From NCBI GenBank assembly GCA_947568835.1, contig OX387609.1, forward strand, positions 6,773,660-6,837,659: DNA of 64,000 nt. Direction: 5' to 3'. Below, piece by piece: positions 46,501-58,500 of the stretch. This stretch comes from Protonemura montana. Its lineage: Eukaryota > Arthropoda > Insecta > Plecoptera > Nemouridae. A program made the translations under genes and the position numbers. The number at the start of each line of letters is the position of its first letter. Position 1 is the stretch's first letter. The notes below the pieces were generated by a model, which saw nothing but the letters and a program-made list of their open reading frames with translations, did no database searches and was not told the origin of the DNA.

Positions 46501-49500
46501 GACATCAGAGTCAGCATCAGAGTCGTCTTCGCTGTCAGAGTTAAACTTCACATTGGTCGCTGGAAGGAAAGAAGCAAAACAATCTGTTCATTAAAACAAC
46601 TAAGAAAATATTGCATGGTAGTTGGACACTATCCAGGGCTCCATCGGTTTCTCAAAAGAGAAATCCAGAATCATAAACCTTGGTGGCATAAAGATTTGCA
46701 GAGTAATTGACCCCAAAATAAACCCACGGATTGCTCGTTTGACCCCAGTTTAACCGTGAAAATCATCCAACTTCGTAACCGACTAGCTTTTAAATATGTT
46801 AGCTATTTCATAGACGCTCGTTATTCATAGTAGGATGGAACAGCAAAATGTGATGCTAGGAGGTAGAGGTTTAAGTTTAAATATTACTGATTTGAATGTG
46901 ACCCTTTGACTGTTAATAGAACTAGGTATTCATGCTTTAAATGAATAATAATAATTAAAAAAAAAAAAACAGCTTTGGTGACCAATCAAACCAGGTGGTT
47001 AGAGCAAAACCCACAAAAGGTGCAGTATGGGGTATGATAGGATTAAATTTTCTAGAGGGTTTCCTTGTTCTTCACAGTAAAAAAGAAGTCGATTCTTACC
47101 GGCCGCTCGTTTCGCTGCCTGCCGCTGCGGCAGTGGCGCCGAGGTCACAAACTGAACCGAGCCGTCCGAGTCGGAGTCTGTAGAGCTGATGCTGTACGGG
47201 TCACGTTTCTTGGGCGATGACTTCTTGCCGAACGAGATCTTGGCCTGCTTTAGCGTCTTGCCGCTGGTAGACTTTTCGCCATTCTGTAGACACCAAGATG
47301 GACATTTAGTTCAGGGTCAGTCGAAGAGACTGCTTGTAAAGCCCTAACGATTTAAGAAATTAGTAAAAAAGGCATCAAATAGCACTAGTGTAACCAGAGT
47401 AACAGTGAGCATTCATAGCCTCATGGTTATAATCATTCAAGATCTAACAGACTCATAAAATACATTTATTTACTCTCAAAATATAGCACCAAATTATCTC
47501 CAGATATTATCTTTAATTTGATTAACAGAATGGGACACATTTGTGTTAAAATCAACAACAAAGAATCTTGATTTGTAATCCATACTGATCTTTGTGTTTC
47601 AAAAATGCCTCGACGTTGGCACACTTGTTTAAGCCTTGTCGCTGTTTTGTTAAGAGAACTGTAAGCTCTGTTCTCTTTTGACATGGTCAAGTTAAATTCG
47701 ATTTGACAAAACACGTCGAGCTGTTACCACTTAAAGCATTCAACAGTTCTGGTGAAAGACAACCATTTGTTTAGCTGTGATTCCCCACCACCCTTCAAAG
47801 CAAATATTCTCGTAACAGTCGCCAGCTTTGTTCACGATGTGGAAAAGGCGTGCAAGGAACACGTCCCAGCGCCTGGCAAACAACGCACCGCCTTCTCTTG
47901 TCCACGATGGAAACTACACACCACCATCGAAAGGTGGCCAAAGCTCCAATGGACTTAACCGGGATTATTTGACCTAGATTTTATTTTTTAATGGGTAATT
48001 CACACGATTAAAGCGATTGTTAGCAATACTGTGCACGCTGTGGAAAAGGCGTGCAAGGAACACTTCCCAGCGCCTGGCAAACAACGCACCGCCTTCTCTT
48101 GTCCACGATGGAAACTACACACCACCATCGAAAGGTGGCCAAAGCTCCAATGGACTTTACCGGGATTATTTGACCTAGATTTTATTTTTTATGGGTTATT
48201 CACACGATTAAAGCGATTGTTAGCAGTACTGTGCACGCTGTGAAAAAGGCGTGCAAGGAACACATCCCAGCGCCTGGCAAACAACGCACCGCCTTCTCTA
48301 GTCCACGATAGAAACTACAAGCCGCCATTGAGAGCCGGCCAAAGCTCTAACGGACGTATCAAGGTTTAAAAAATTCTCTTCAGTATCACCAAAAATCACA
48401 GATAGAATCAACAAGCAGCAGAAAAGTACTCAATAATCGACACTGAGAATAAGTTCAAAAGTTTCACAAATATTGTTGGTAAAATTAAATAAATTAAATT
48501 TCTCCTGGTTAATTTGATGTACCCTCAAGCCTGACCACTAACTAACACGACTAGTTTTGCTTTTGAGGGAGGTTGCAGTAACTTAAGTTAGTAAACAAAT
48601 TTCATTTGCAATGCTTATCAAATGCAAATCCTTTGGCAAGTTTCACCATCCTTCGCAAAGGACACTAACCCGGAGGCTCCAGTGAGCTAAGTACTGGCGC
48701 CAGGTTTCCTCATCTTCCTTCTTGACTAGGCTACATTTAATATCATCACCAAATCACGACATAATAGATCCCCATAGCCAGGAGTCAAAACAAAGCATCG
48801 AAAAACACATGAATCCAATAAAAGGCTTAATGTCAATGACATGCTCATACCTCCTTAGCCTTCTTGAGCCGCTTCTTCTCGATGATAGCCGGCGAAGTGC
48901 CCAGCCGCTGCTCCAGCGAAACTGTTGGTCGCTCACCAAGGAGGTCGAACTCGTCCTTCTCTTCGTCGTCCAGGTCCTTCGACTTCTTCGACAGGTTCCG
49001 GGCAGCCTGCAACAAACGGGGACAAGGGCGTAACTATCTGTAGCAATCTTGGAACAGGCAACTTGAAGCGTGGCGGTTTAAGGAACAGCGGTGCCTTTTG
49101 GTTAATAAGCTTGGTGCTACTTCCAGCGTTAAAGATGCATAGTGCTCAATAATCGAGCTGGTTACTCATTAAGTGGGGGATTGCAGGTGTTGCTTTAAGC
49201 CAATGTTTAGTTTAGGCAAAACTAGAGATAGAATTAAATGAATTATTGCTGTTTGCATTCATAAAGGTTACCAGATTTAAACCAGTCTCAACGCACTCAA
49301 ACTGAACGAAATAACATGTTTAATAATGAGATATACAAGAACTGTCCCTCAAAAACTACGCTCTAATTATTTATTATTGTTCGTCTACAAACTATATTAA
49401 GATCAAGCTGCTTGGAATTATGCTGTAAAAAATGTAGAAAAACTTTTGATTTCTTTGAAATAATCACCGGAAACTAACGCAAACCCCTCATTGGGATGAC

Positions 49501-52500
49501 AGATTACCGATTCCGTACTTTCACTGTAGCTTCAAGTAGTGAAACGTCAGGTCAATGTTGTCGGTGGCAACAACGAACAAGACGCGAAAATCGTTGCCAT
49601 GGAAAAGCAACAATGACCCGGTAGCTTTCCCAACAGTACAAATTGAGGTCATCGGCAACAAAGAAAACCTAGTTGTTGTCGCGGAAACTTTTTTTCTTCG
49701 GGTTTAGATCCGTTCGACCCCCAAGTTAGTAGTGTTTTTTTGACTATCAAGAATTTCTTAAAAACATGACTTCCCTCGAAGGAAAAAGTGTGATCAAAGC
49801 GGCTATTGAGGGTGAGTAACCTCCAACACACGTAATGAGCTAAAAATTTCCAAGAATTTTTTTTTTTTTTTTTTTTAACCCATTTTTGACCAAAAAGCTG
49901 ATGCATAGGGTTGATTTCAATCAAGAATGGGAGTTATCATTGCGTGCAGCTGTCACAGCTCTAATATTAGCTTTACAAGGAGTGAATGATCCGGCAACAC
50001 GTGGGAACGGAAGTGCCATTTTAACAAACCTTTACAACAAAATAATAAATAGTCAAAATATCGATACATGTTTATCAATCGTAGAGGTGTACATTAATAA
50101 TGTGAATAACTAGCGCGGAGACTTAGAAAAAATCTATAAACCTAACTTCAAGCAGTGTTTATTCTCAGAAAGATAGTTTTCTAGTAAGTGAGCTGGCATA
50201 ATTATCCGTTAAAAAACTAATGATTCTTGGTCGAGACTTTGTACAACCAAGTTTAGCTGGCAGTAAAACAAGAAAGCTATGAATCGAGATTCAAACCACA
50301 TTCTCTCAGCAACGAGCCCAATTCCCTTAACAAATCAATATAGGTATTTATCATGTTAAACCTTCCAAAAGGTATGGTATGGTATGGAATGGTATGGAAT
50401 GGTATGGCATGGCATGGCATGGCATGGTTAGGTATGGTAAGGTATGGTATAGTATCCACAAAATGGAGTTTACGTTTGGGGGCAAAATTTGTATCAACCA
50501 TAGAAACAGTCCCTAAAAATCTGAAAACAATAATGATTAGCAGATCATATTAGGCGCCAAACTCAAAAATCTACTTTGTGTATCGAGCCCCAGGAAAAGT
50601 ACAATTCTAACATAACCACTTAACATTTGAGATTTTACCCCATTCAATCTGATAATTGTTCAAACAGCGACAAATAGCAAAAAAGCCATGTATTCAATTC
50701 AAGTAGCTTCCCTTCCTTCAACTGTAACCTTGCATGCAGATCCCGATGGAGGAGAGGGAGTGTCGCTCTATCCTGACTGGCTAAAAGAGCGGCGTAAAAT
50801 GTCTCCGAGAGGTGATCCAGAAACCAGAGAAAAAAGTGCCTCGGGAGAGGTCAACCAAGAAGGAGATCAGCCCGTGATCGGGGATCCAAACACCGTCAAA
50901 GAATGTACTGCGGTCGAAAGCCAGGCCGGAGATGGCACGGACCGCGGAGAAGAAACAAGCGAACATAACATCCAGCAGGCAGTCGCTATGTCAGAAAATA
51001 GACACGTGGAACATGAACTTGCCGTCCCTGAAAAACTGGACCGGGTGGAAAACCAGGTCGGACAAACAATGTCCTTATCGGCAATGTCGTTAACAGCGAT
51101 AAGCCAAGTGTTAGCCAGCGCAGGACAAGACCAGCAAGATCGATTGCTTGAAGAAGGCAGACCAGACCAAGCTGGAGTAGATCAAGCAGCCGCAGCAGAA
51201 GAACAAGCTGCAGCAGAAGAACAAGCTGCAGCAGAAGAACAAGCCGCAGCTGCCGTTGTGGTTACAAACCAGGGCGTGGTTAGTCAAGAAACGGACCGTG
51301 TAATCCAAACGTTAGCGGACGGGTGGAAAGTAGAGTTCGATCGACTTATTCAAGGAGCCGACTGTGTTATCGCAGAAATAGCACAATCCCAGAACATGTC
51401 TCCTTTCGAAGAAGAAACTCCCGAATGGGCAGGACGGGAGAATGCTGAGCCATCGATTGGTGAGTAGATATATATCATTTTTTTTGGTAATCTTGAGCAG
51501 GGATTCGGCACCCGTTTACAAATCTAGGCTGGCCACAACTGGCTAGCATATGAATTTTTTACGATAATTATTGGGTCTGTAGTGTGTTAGAGTTACAGCG
51601 CTAATGTTTGACACTTAGGTCTACAACACGTTATGTTTACGATTTGATGGACTTAGCAGTTGTCCTTTTTAATAAAACTCCACCGTTAAATCATTACTGC
51701 TTGAAATATCAATTGAGGCAACTTTACTAACTACAAGTTTATTGTAAACCAATATTACCAGTTGTTAGCCTAGTTGCCTCGTCAGATGTAACACTAGTTA
51801 TAACATAGGCTCTGACTGTAGGTGGTTACTATTTCTGTCTTTATATAAATCATCGGCTGGGACTGTAGTTCAGCGTTAGCGTTAGGACTTTGACATAACT
51901 GAAACCGACTGAACTAGACTAAAACCAAATGCTTTAAATCCTTTTGTAAAGCAACAGCTTGGAATGAAATCCTTCCCTATGAAAGGGTGACTTTGAATGA
52001 AAAATCCTCTCAGAGAAACTGAACTTTAGTCAGCAAGATAACACACTAATGGGTACAGGCATTTTTTTAATGTGCGGAGCAAAATCTTGTTAACGTGAAA
52101 TTACTTGTAGCGCATGGTTCTCCCAGTCAACCGAACCAGCTGGTGTTAATGAGATAGACAACAGCTATCCCTTAAAAACTGTGCTCCAATTATTTATTAT
52201 TGTTTGTTTACTAACTATAGGGTCATTCCATGTCAAATAGGACCACCCTTGACCATGACCGACTCGGAATTTCATGAAATTTGGCACACTTGTTCAGAAT
52301 GTTGGTTTGAGTAAAAGTTTTTTTTGTTTGTATTTTACGCGAAGACTTCAAAAGTTACAGGGGGTCGAAGTTCGGGCGTTTTCACCCCACGCGTGCGTAT
52401 CTCCGTCACATTATATACATTATCTAGACTTGTATGACAGCTACAGAGTTCCAGGAGAGCTCATATGAAAGCTAATTAAATTCTCTAATTGAATATATAA

Positions 52501-55500
52501 TAATATGTACCACTTAGTGGACAGCAATTTTATCTTGATTTTCTACATCTGTACTTTCAAAAAACGCCACTGGAAAAAACCCTCCCCTTTCATTTACCTA
52601 AACAAAAATGTATTAATGCTGACAACATATGAATGAATATTTGTGCCAACATTCAGAGTTGGCCCTCCACAGGTTTTCAAAAAAATATATATCTTGTGTA
52701 AAAAAGTTTTTTATCAGGCAGGTTCCAGAGCATAGATCCTATACCCACAATGTGTAACAGCTCAGGCTTTTATCATCATGGTGAGTAATGCTCATTTTAA
52801 ATTTGATTGTGTTTGTTCCACTTTTCAATACACGTTTATTCTTGAAAGTACACTTTCATCAAGTGACATGTTGAAACTAGAAATGTGTGCAGAAGTCAAA
52901 AACTTACAATGTCTTGTCTGAACCTCATACTTGATAACCATCATTAGTTTCTCTTCACATTATTGTCCGCACCCTTAACATTTTTTGTGCTAAAGAAGAG
53001 TGTGAAGATCATATGAACATTATTGGCGACTTGGAAAGTGACAATCAGATTTTGTAAGCATAGCACTGATGTAATATTTTCACATTTTGAAAAATGTGAA
53101 AATATTACATCAGTGTGCCAGTTACATGAAAATACATTTCTTGTACATTATTGCCTTCGCAACAAGTCATGCTGTGATCTTTTCAAAAAACACACTGGCA
53201 TACACAGAGGTAAAAGATTGACGTCAATTAATTTGAAATTCAGAAATAAATATCTGGAGATTATGGAACTTATTCCTGGGAAGAAATTATGGTAGTTCTG
53301 CCGGAAACTTATACCGTTGAGTGTAGGTTATAGGTAGAGATACAACGTCAATGTTACAGTCTATGCGTGAAAGATGACCACCTTACCGACAAAAATGCAG
53401 AGTACCGGAACGTCACGTTAAGTGGAGCCACTGTCGTATGAAATTTAATTTCGATATATCTCGTAGGTTACTCACTTTTTAATATTGTTACGTGTATATC
53501 AATCGTTGAGGTAAACATTGATGGAGATTTTTTAAGCATGAAAAGTTGCAAAAGCGAGTTAACCTACGAGAAATATCGAAATTAAAATTCATACGACAGT
53601 GGCTCCACTTAACGTGATGTTCTGGTACTCTGCATTTTTGTCGGTAAGGTGGTCATTTGGCGGTCATCTTTCACGCAGAGACTGTAACATTGACGTTGAA
53701 AATCTACCTATAACCTACACTCAACGCTTATACCACACAAGCAAAAAGAACAAAACACCATTTCCATTCAGACACCAAAGAAATCTGCTGAACCTGGCCA
53801 ACCTTTCGTGGAAACAGATTCAGCGTTAAATCTAGTTAACCAGTCTTTAGCTGCATTCGTTGTATAGACTTAACAGGAAAAAACTATAAGGTAAATCTAA
53901 ATTATATTTAAAAAGAAAACGCTGTGAAAGTCAAGAAGCGGCTAAAACTTGTGTCCCCTGTGACAAATATGGCTTGCAAGAAGATTTTTCCAAGGAAGCA
54001 GCAACAAAGTTGAGGATTTTCATTTATTTTCATGTAACTGCACACTGATGTAATGTTTTCATGTAACTGGCACACTGATGAAATATTTTCACATTTTTAA
54101 CGCTAGGCTTATAAAATCTGATGTTCACTTTCCAAGTCGCCAATAATGTTCATATGATCTTCACACTCTTCTTCAGCACAAAAAATGTCAAGGGTGCGGA
54201 CAATAAATTCACTACTACACTCTTCAAGATGTGAGGAGAAACTTTACTCAAACGAACATTCTGAACAAGTGTGCCAAGTTTCATGAAATTCTGAGTCGGT
54301 CATGGTGAAAACTAATTAAAGTGGTCCTATTTCACATGGAATTACCGTAGATTAAGATCAAGCTGCTTGGAAATATGTAATCAAAAATGAAGTAAAAGTT
54401 TTGATTTCTTTATATGAATCACCATAAAGTAACGCAAACCCCTTATTAGGATGTCAGATTTCCGATTCCGTACTTTCACTGTAGCTTCAAGTAGTGAAAC
54501 GACAGGTCAAAGTTGTCGGTGGCAACAACGAACAAGATGCGAAAATCGTTGCCATGGAAAAGCAACAATGACTAGGTAGCGTACCCAACAGGAAAAATTG
54601 TGGTCATCGATAACAAAGAAAACCTAGTTGTTGCCGGGGAAACTTTTTTTCTTCGGGTTTAGATCCGTTCGACCCCCAAGTTAGTTGTGTTTTTTTGACT
54701 ATCAAGAATTTCTTAAAAACATGTCTTCCCTCGAAGGAAAAAGTGTGATCAAAGCGGCTATTGAGGGTGAGTAACCACCAACACACATAATGAGCTAAAA
54801 ATTTCCAAGAAAATTTCATTTTTTTTTTTTTTTACCCATTTTTGACCAAAAAGCTGATGCATAGGGTTGATTTCAATCAAGAATGGGAGTTATCATTGGG
54901 TGCAGCTGTCACAGCTCTAATATTAGCTTTACAAGGAGTGAACGATCCGGCAACACGTGGGAACGGAAGTGCCATTTTAACAAACCTCTACAACAAAATA
55001 ATAAATAGTCAAAATATCGATACATGATTATCAATCGTAGAGGTGTACATTAATAATGTGAATGACTAGCGCAGAGACTTAGAAAAAATCTATAAACCTA
55101 ACTTCAAGCAGTGTTTATTCTCAGAAAGATAGTTTTCTAGTAAGTGAGCTGGCATAATTATCCGTTAAAAAACTAATGATTCTTGGTCGAGACTTTGTAC
55201 AACCAAGTTTAGCTGGCAGTAAAACAAGAAAGCTATGAATCGAGATTCAAAACACATTCTCTCAGCAACGAGCCCAATTCCCTTAACAAATCAATATAGG
55301 TATTTATCATGTTAAATCTTCCAAAAGGTATGGTATGGAATGGTATGGAATGGTATGGCATGGCATGGCATGGCATGGTTAGGTATGGTAAGGTATGGTA
55401 TAGTATCCACAAAATGGAGTTTACGTTTGGGGGCAAAATTTGTATCAACCATAGAAACAGTCCCTAAAAATCTGAAAACAATAATGATTAGCAGATCATT

Positions 55501-58500
55501 TTAGGTGCCAAACTCAAAAATCTACTTTGTGTATCGAGCCCCAGGAAAAGTACAATTCTTCACATGACCACTTATCATTTGACATTTCACCCCATTCAAT
55601 CGGAAAATTGTTCAAACAGTGACAAATAGCAAAAAAGCCATGTATTCAACTCAAGTAGCTTCCCTTCCTTCAACTGTAACCTTGCATGCAGATCCCGATG
55701 GAGGAGAGGGAGTGTCGCTCTATCCTGACTGGCTAAAAGAGCGGCGTAAAATGTCTCCGAGAGGTGATCCAGAAACCAGAGAAAAAAGTGCCTCGGGAGA
55801 GGTCAACCAAGAAGGAGATCAGCCCGTGATCGGGGATCCAAACACCGTCAAAGAATGTACTGCGGTCGAAAGCCAGGCCGGAGATGGCACGGACCGCGGA
55901 GAAGAAACAAGCGAACATAACATCCAGCAGGCAGTCGCTATGTCAGAAAATAGACACGTGGAACATGAACTTGCCGTCCCTGAAAAACTGGACCGGGTGG
56001 AAAACCAGGTCGGACAAACAATGTCCTTATCGGCGTTGGCATTAACAGCGATAAGCCAAGCGTTAGCCGGCGCAGGACAAGACCAGCAAGATCGATTGTT
56101 TGAAGAAGGCAGACCAGATCAAGCAGCCGCAGCAGAAGACCAAGCTGCAGTAGAACAAGCCGAAGTAGAAGAACAAGCCGCAGCAGAAAACCAAGACGCA
56201 GTAGAAGACCAAGCCTCAGCTGCCGTTGTGGTTACAAACCAGGGCGTGGTTAGTCAAGAAGCGGACCATGTAATCCAAACGTTAGTGGACGCGCGGCAAG
56301 TAGAGTTCGATCGACTTATGCAAGAATCCGCTGCCGCAGACCAAGCTGCAGCTCCCGGTGTGGCAATGTATTGGAACATGGTGCGGCAAGGAGCAGACGA
56401 TGTGATCAGAGCGTTGGCAGATGCGAAACAAGCCGAGTTCGATCGCTTTCTTGAAGAAGCCGCAGCTGCAGACCGAGCCGTAGCTCTCGGTTTGGCAGTG
56501 TACTGGGATATGGTCCGAAAGGGCGCCGAAGACGTTATCTCTGCATTGACCTTATCTCAAGAGTTGTTGACAGAAGAGGATGCCAATGCTCTTGGATGGT
56601 CTTCTTGGGAGACGGAGGAGCCTGCGATTGGTGAGTATTTTGTCTACTAACATGTACATGAAACATCTTACTTTAGAGATTTGGTGAAACGATGAGAAAT
56701 TCTTGACCAGGGGGAGGGCAAAATTAGAAACAAAGAAACTATGTTAAACTATCAAAATGGAATGTTATTGCTGTCAATAACATAAAAAATATCTCGTTTG
56801 TCTACAGAATTCGACGACTTTATGGTCCAAGAGTTCTCTCTAACCGCAAATGAAGCTGATGCTCTCACAGATGCGGCAATCGCGGCCGCTGAATGGTCAC
56901 GATGTGCGAATATAGAGCTCCAAATCGGTGAGTGAACCGTCTCAAAAAAAACCTTTCAGCGATGTTGAACTGTCATAGTTCTGCTGTTGAACGCCGTGAC
57001 CAACAAAAAGCAACAATACTTTGCATTAAAAAAATGTTCAAACAAGTTTTATGTTTGTAGATACGCAGTCGGAACCTTACGTGAGCGTGTACTACGCCAT
57101 GGTTCGTCACGGGGCAGAATGCGTCCTACAAGCAATCGCATACTCGGAAAACACCGAGGCGAGAGAAATGGCTGAATGGGAGAAAATGATCAATGGTGAG
57201 TTGATCGAATTGATTTTGTGCAAATATTGAAGTAAATGATCACCAGATAGGGGGCTGAAACATTCAGTTTGACAATGGCGCTAAAGTTAACTTGTCTCAA
57301 TTGCAGATATTGATCAGGAGGGCCCAGACCTAGCGGTATACTGGGGTTTGGTTCGACAAGGAGCTGACTATGTTATCGCAGAAATAGCACACTCCCAGAA
57401 CATGTCTTCTTTCGAAGAAGAAACTCCCGAATGGGCAGGACGGGAGAATGCTGAGCCAACGATTGGTGAGTTGATGTATATATATATTTTTTTTTTGGCA
57501 ATCTTAAGCAGGGATACAGCACCCATTTACAAATCTAGGCTGGCCACAACTGGCTAGCATATGAATTTTTTACGATAATCAGTGGGTCTGTAGTGTGTTA
57601 GAGTTACAGCGCTAATGTTTGGCACTTAAGCCTACAACACGTAACGTTTACGGCTCGATGACGTTAGCAGCTGTCCTTTTTAATACAACTCTGCCGTTAA
57701 ATCATTACTGCCTGAAATATCAACTGAGGTAACTTTACTAACTACAAGTTTATTGAAAACCAATATTACCAGTTGTTAGCCTAGTTGCCTAGTCAGATGT
57801 AACACTAGATATGACATAGGGCCTGACTCTAGGTGGTTACTATTTCTGTCTTTATGTAAATCATCGGCTGGCACTGTAACTCAGCATTAGTGTCAGGCCT
57901 TCGACTTAACTTGACTGAAAATCAAATGCCTCAAATCCTTATGAAATGCAACAGCTTGGAATAAAATACTGCTTATGGAAGGATGACTTTACATGTAAAA
58001 TCTTTTCAGAGAAACTGGACTTCAGTCTGTAAGACAACACACTAATGGGTACGGGCAATTTTTTAATGTGCAGAGCAAAATGTTGTTAGCAAAAAATTAC
58101 TTGTAGCGCATGGTTCTCCCAGTCAATCGAACCAGCTGGTGCTTATTAAGCAAAATTAAATCATGCATTCACAGCTCTTTCAGAAAGTAATGGCAGGTGT
58201 TTTAAGTTTTTGTGTATTTTTTGTGGGAGAATGGGACACCTCTATTTGCAATTTGAGATGGGAGGTTATTTTTGCCCATATTTGCATAGGACAGACTCTA
58301 CTCACTTTACATCTTGACAGCAGACTAAATAGCTCCGAGAGTTGCAACAAAATGTTTAATGGACAAAAAAATCGATAGCGCGTTTTAGGTAATCACATCC
58401 ATGGAATTAAGAAACCGTCTCTATTTATTAAACAAACAGGACTTAAGCTTTAAGTAATTAAAAGGCCCTAGCAAAATAAGGTGCAAAATAACTAATATGT

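Larger units (their letters stand above)
49327..52148 (+). repeat. Tandem segmental duplication, copy A
   Basis: Copy A of a unit repeated directly downstream (52149-58145). Shared landmarks in order: TTATTTATTATTGTT, paired X-box motifs, first exon, T run, VDFNQEW open frame, GGTAT repeats, large acidic exon, and a 3' flank of about 0.65 kb ending CGAACCAGCTGGTG. It differs from B by lacking the 2.1-kb transposon and an internal block with two whole exons. Introns and exons are alike, so the duplication is recent. Confidence 0.9.
52220..54347. mobile_element. Inverted-repeat DNA transposon inserted in copy B
   Basis: Ends GGGTCATTCCATGTCAAATAGGACCAC and, reversed, CGGTAATTCCATGTGAAATAGGACCAC, flanked by TA on both sides. 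Homology of the arms extends inward (52220-52313 with 54254-54347), and a second part pairs 52960-53112 with about 54040-54215. Copy A shows the empty site (AACTATATTAAGATC). Short open frames inside, including a 90-codon one at 53023, resemble no transposase I know, so it is probably non-autonomous. Confidence 0.85.
52149..58145 (+). repeat. Tandem segmental duplication, copy B
   Basis: Begins TAATGAGATAGACAAC...TTATTTATTATTG, matching the copy A start, and ends near CGAACCAGCTGGTGC at 58140. It includes an inserted transposon (52220-54347) and exons (56809-56926, 57061-57195) missing from copy A. After 58145 the sequence is single-copy. Confidence 0.88.

Noticed and set aside
47752..48243. 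Open frames containing EKACKEH...APGKQRTAFSCPRWK
   Set aside because: Product of the 201-bp intronic repeat; copies differ in frame and have no splice context.
53023..53295. Transposase fragment
   Set aside because: The 90-codon frame overlaps a hairpin and shows no catalytic motif I can recognise.
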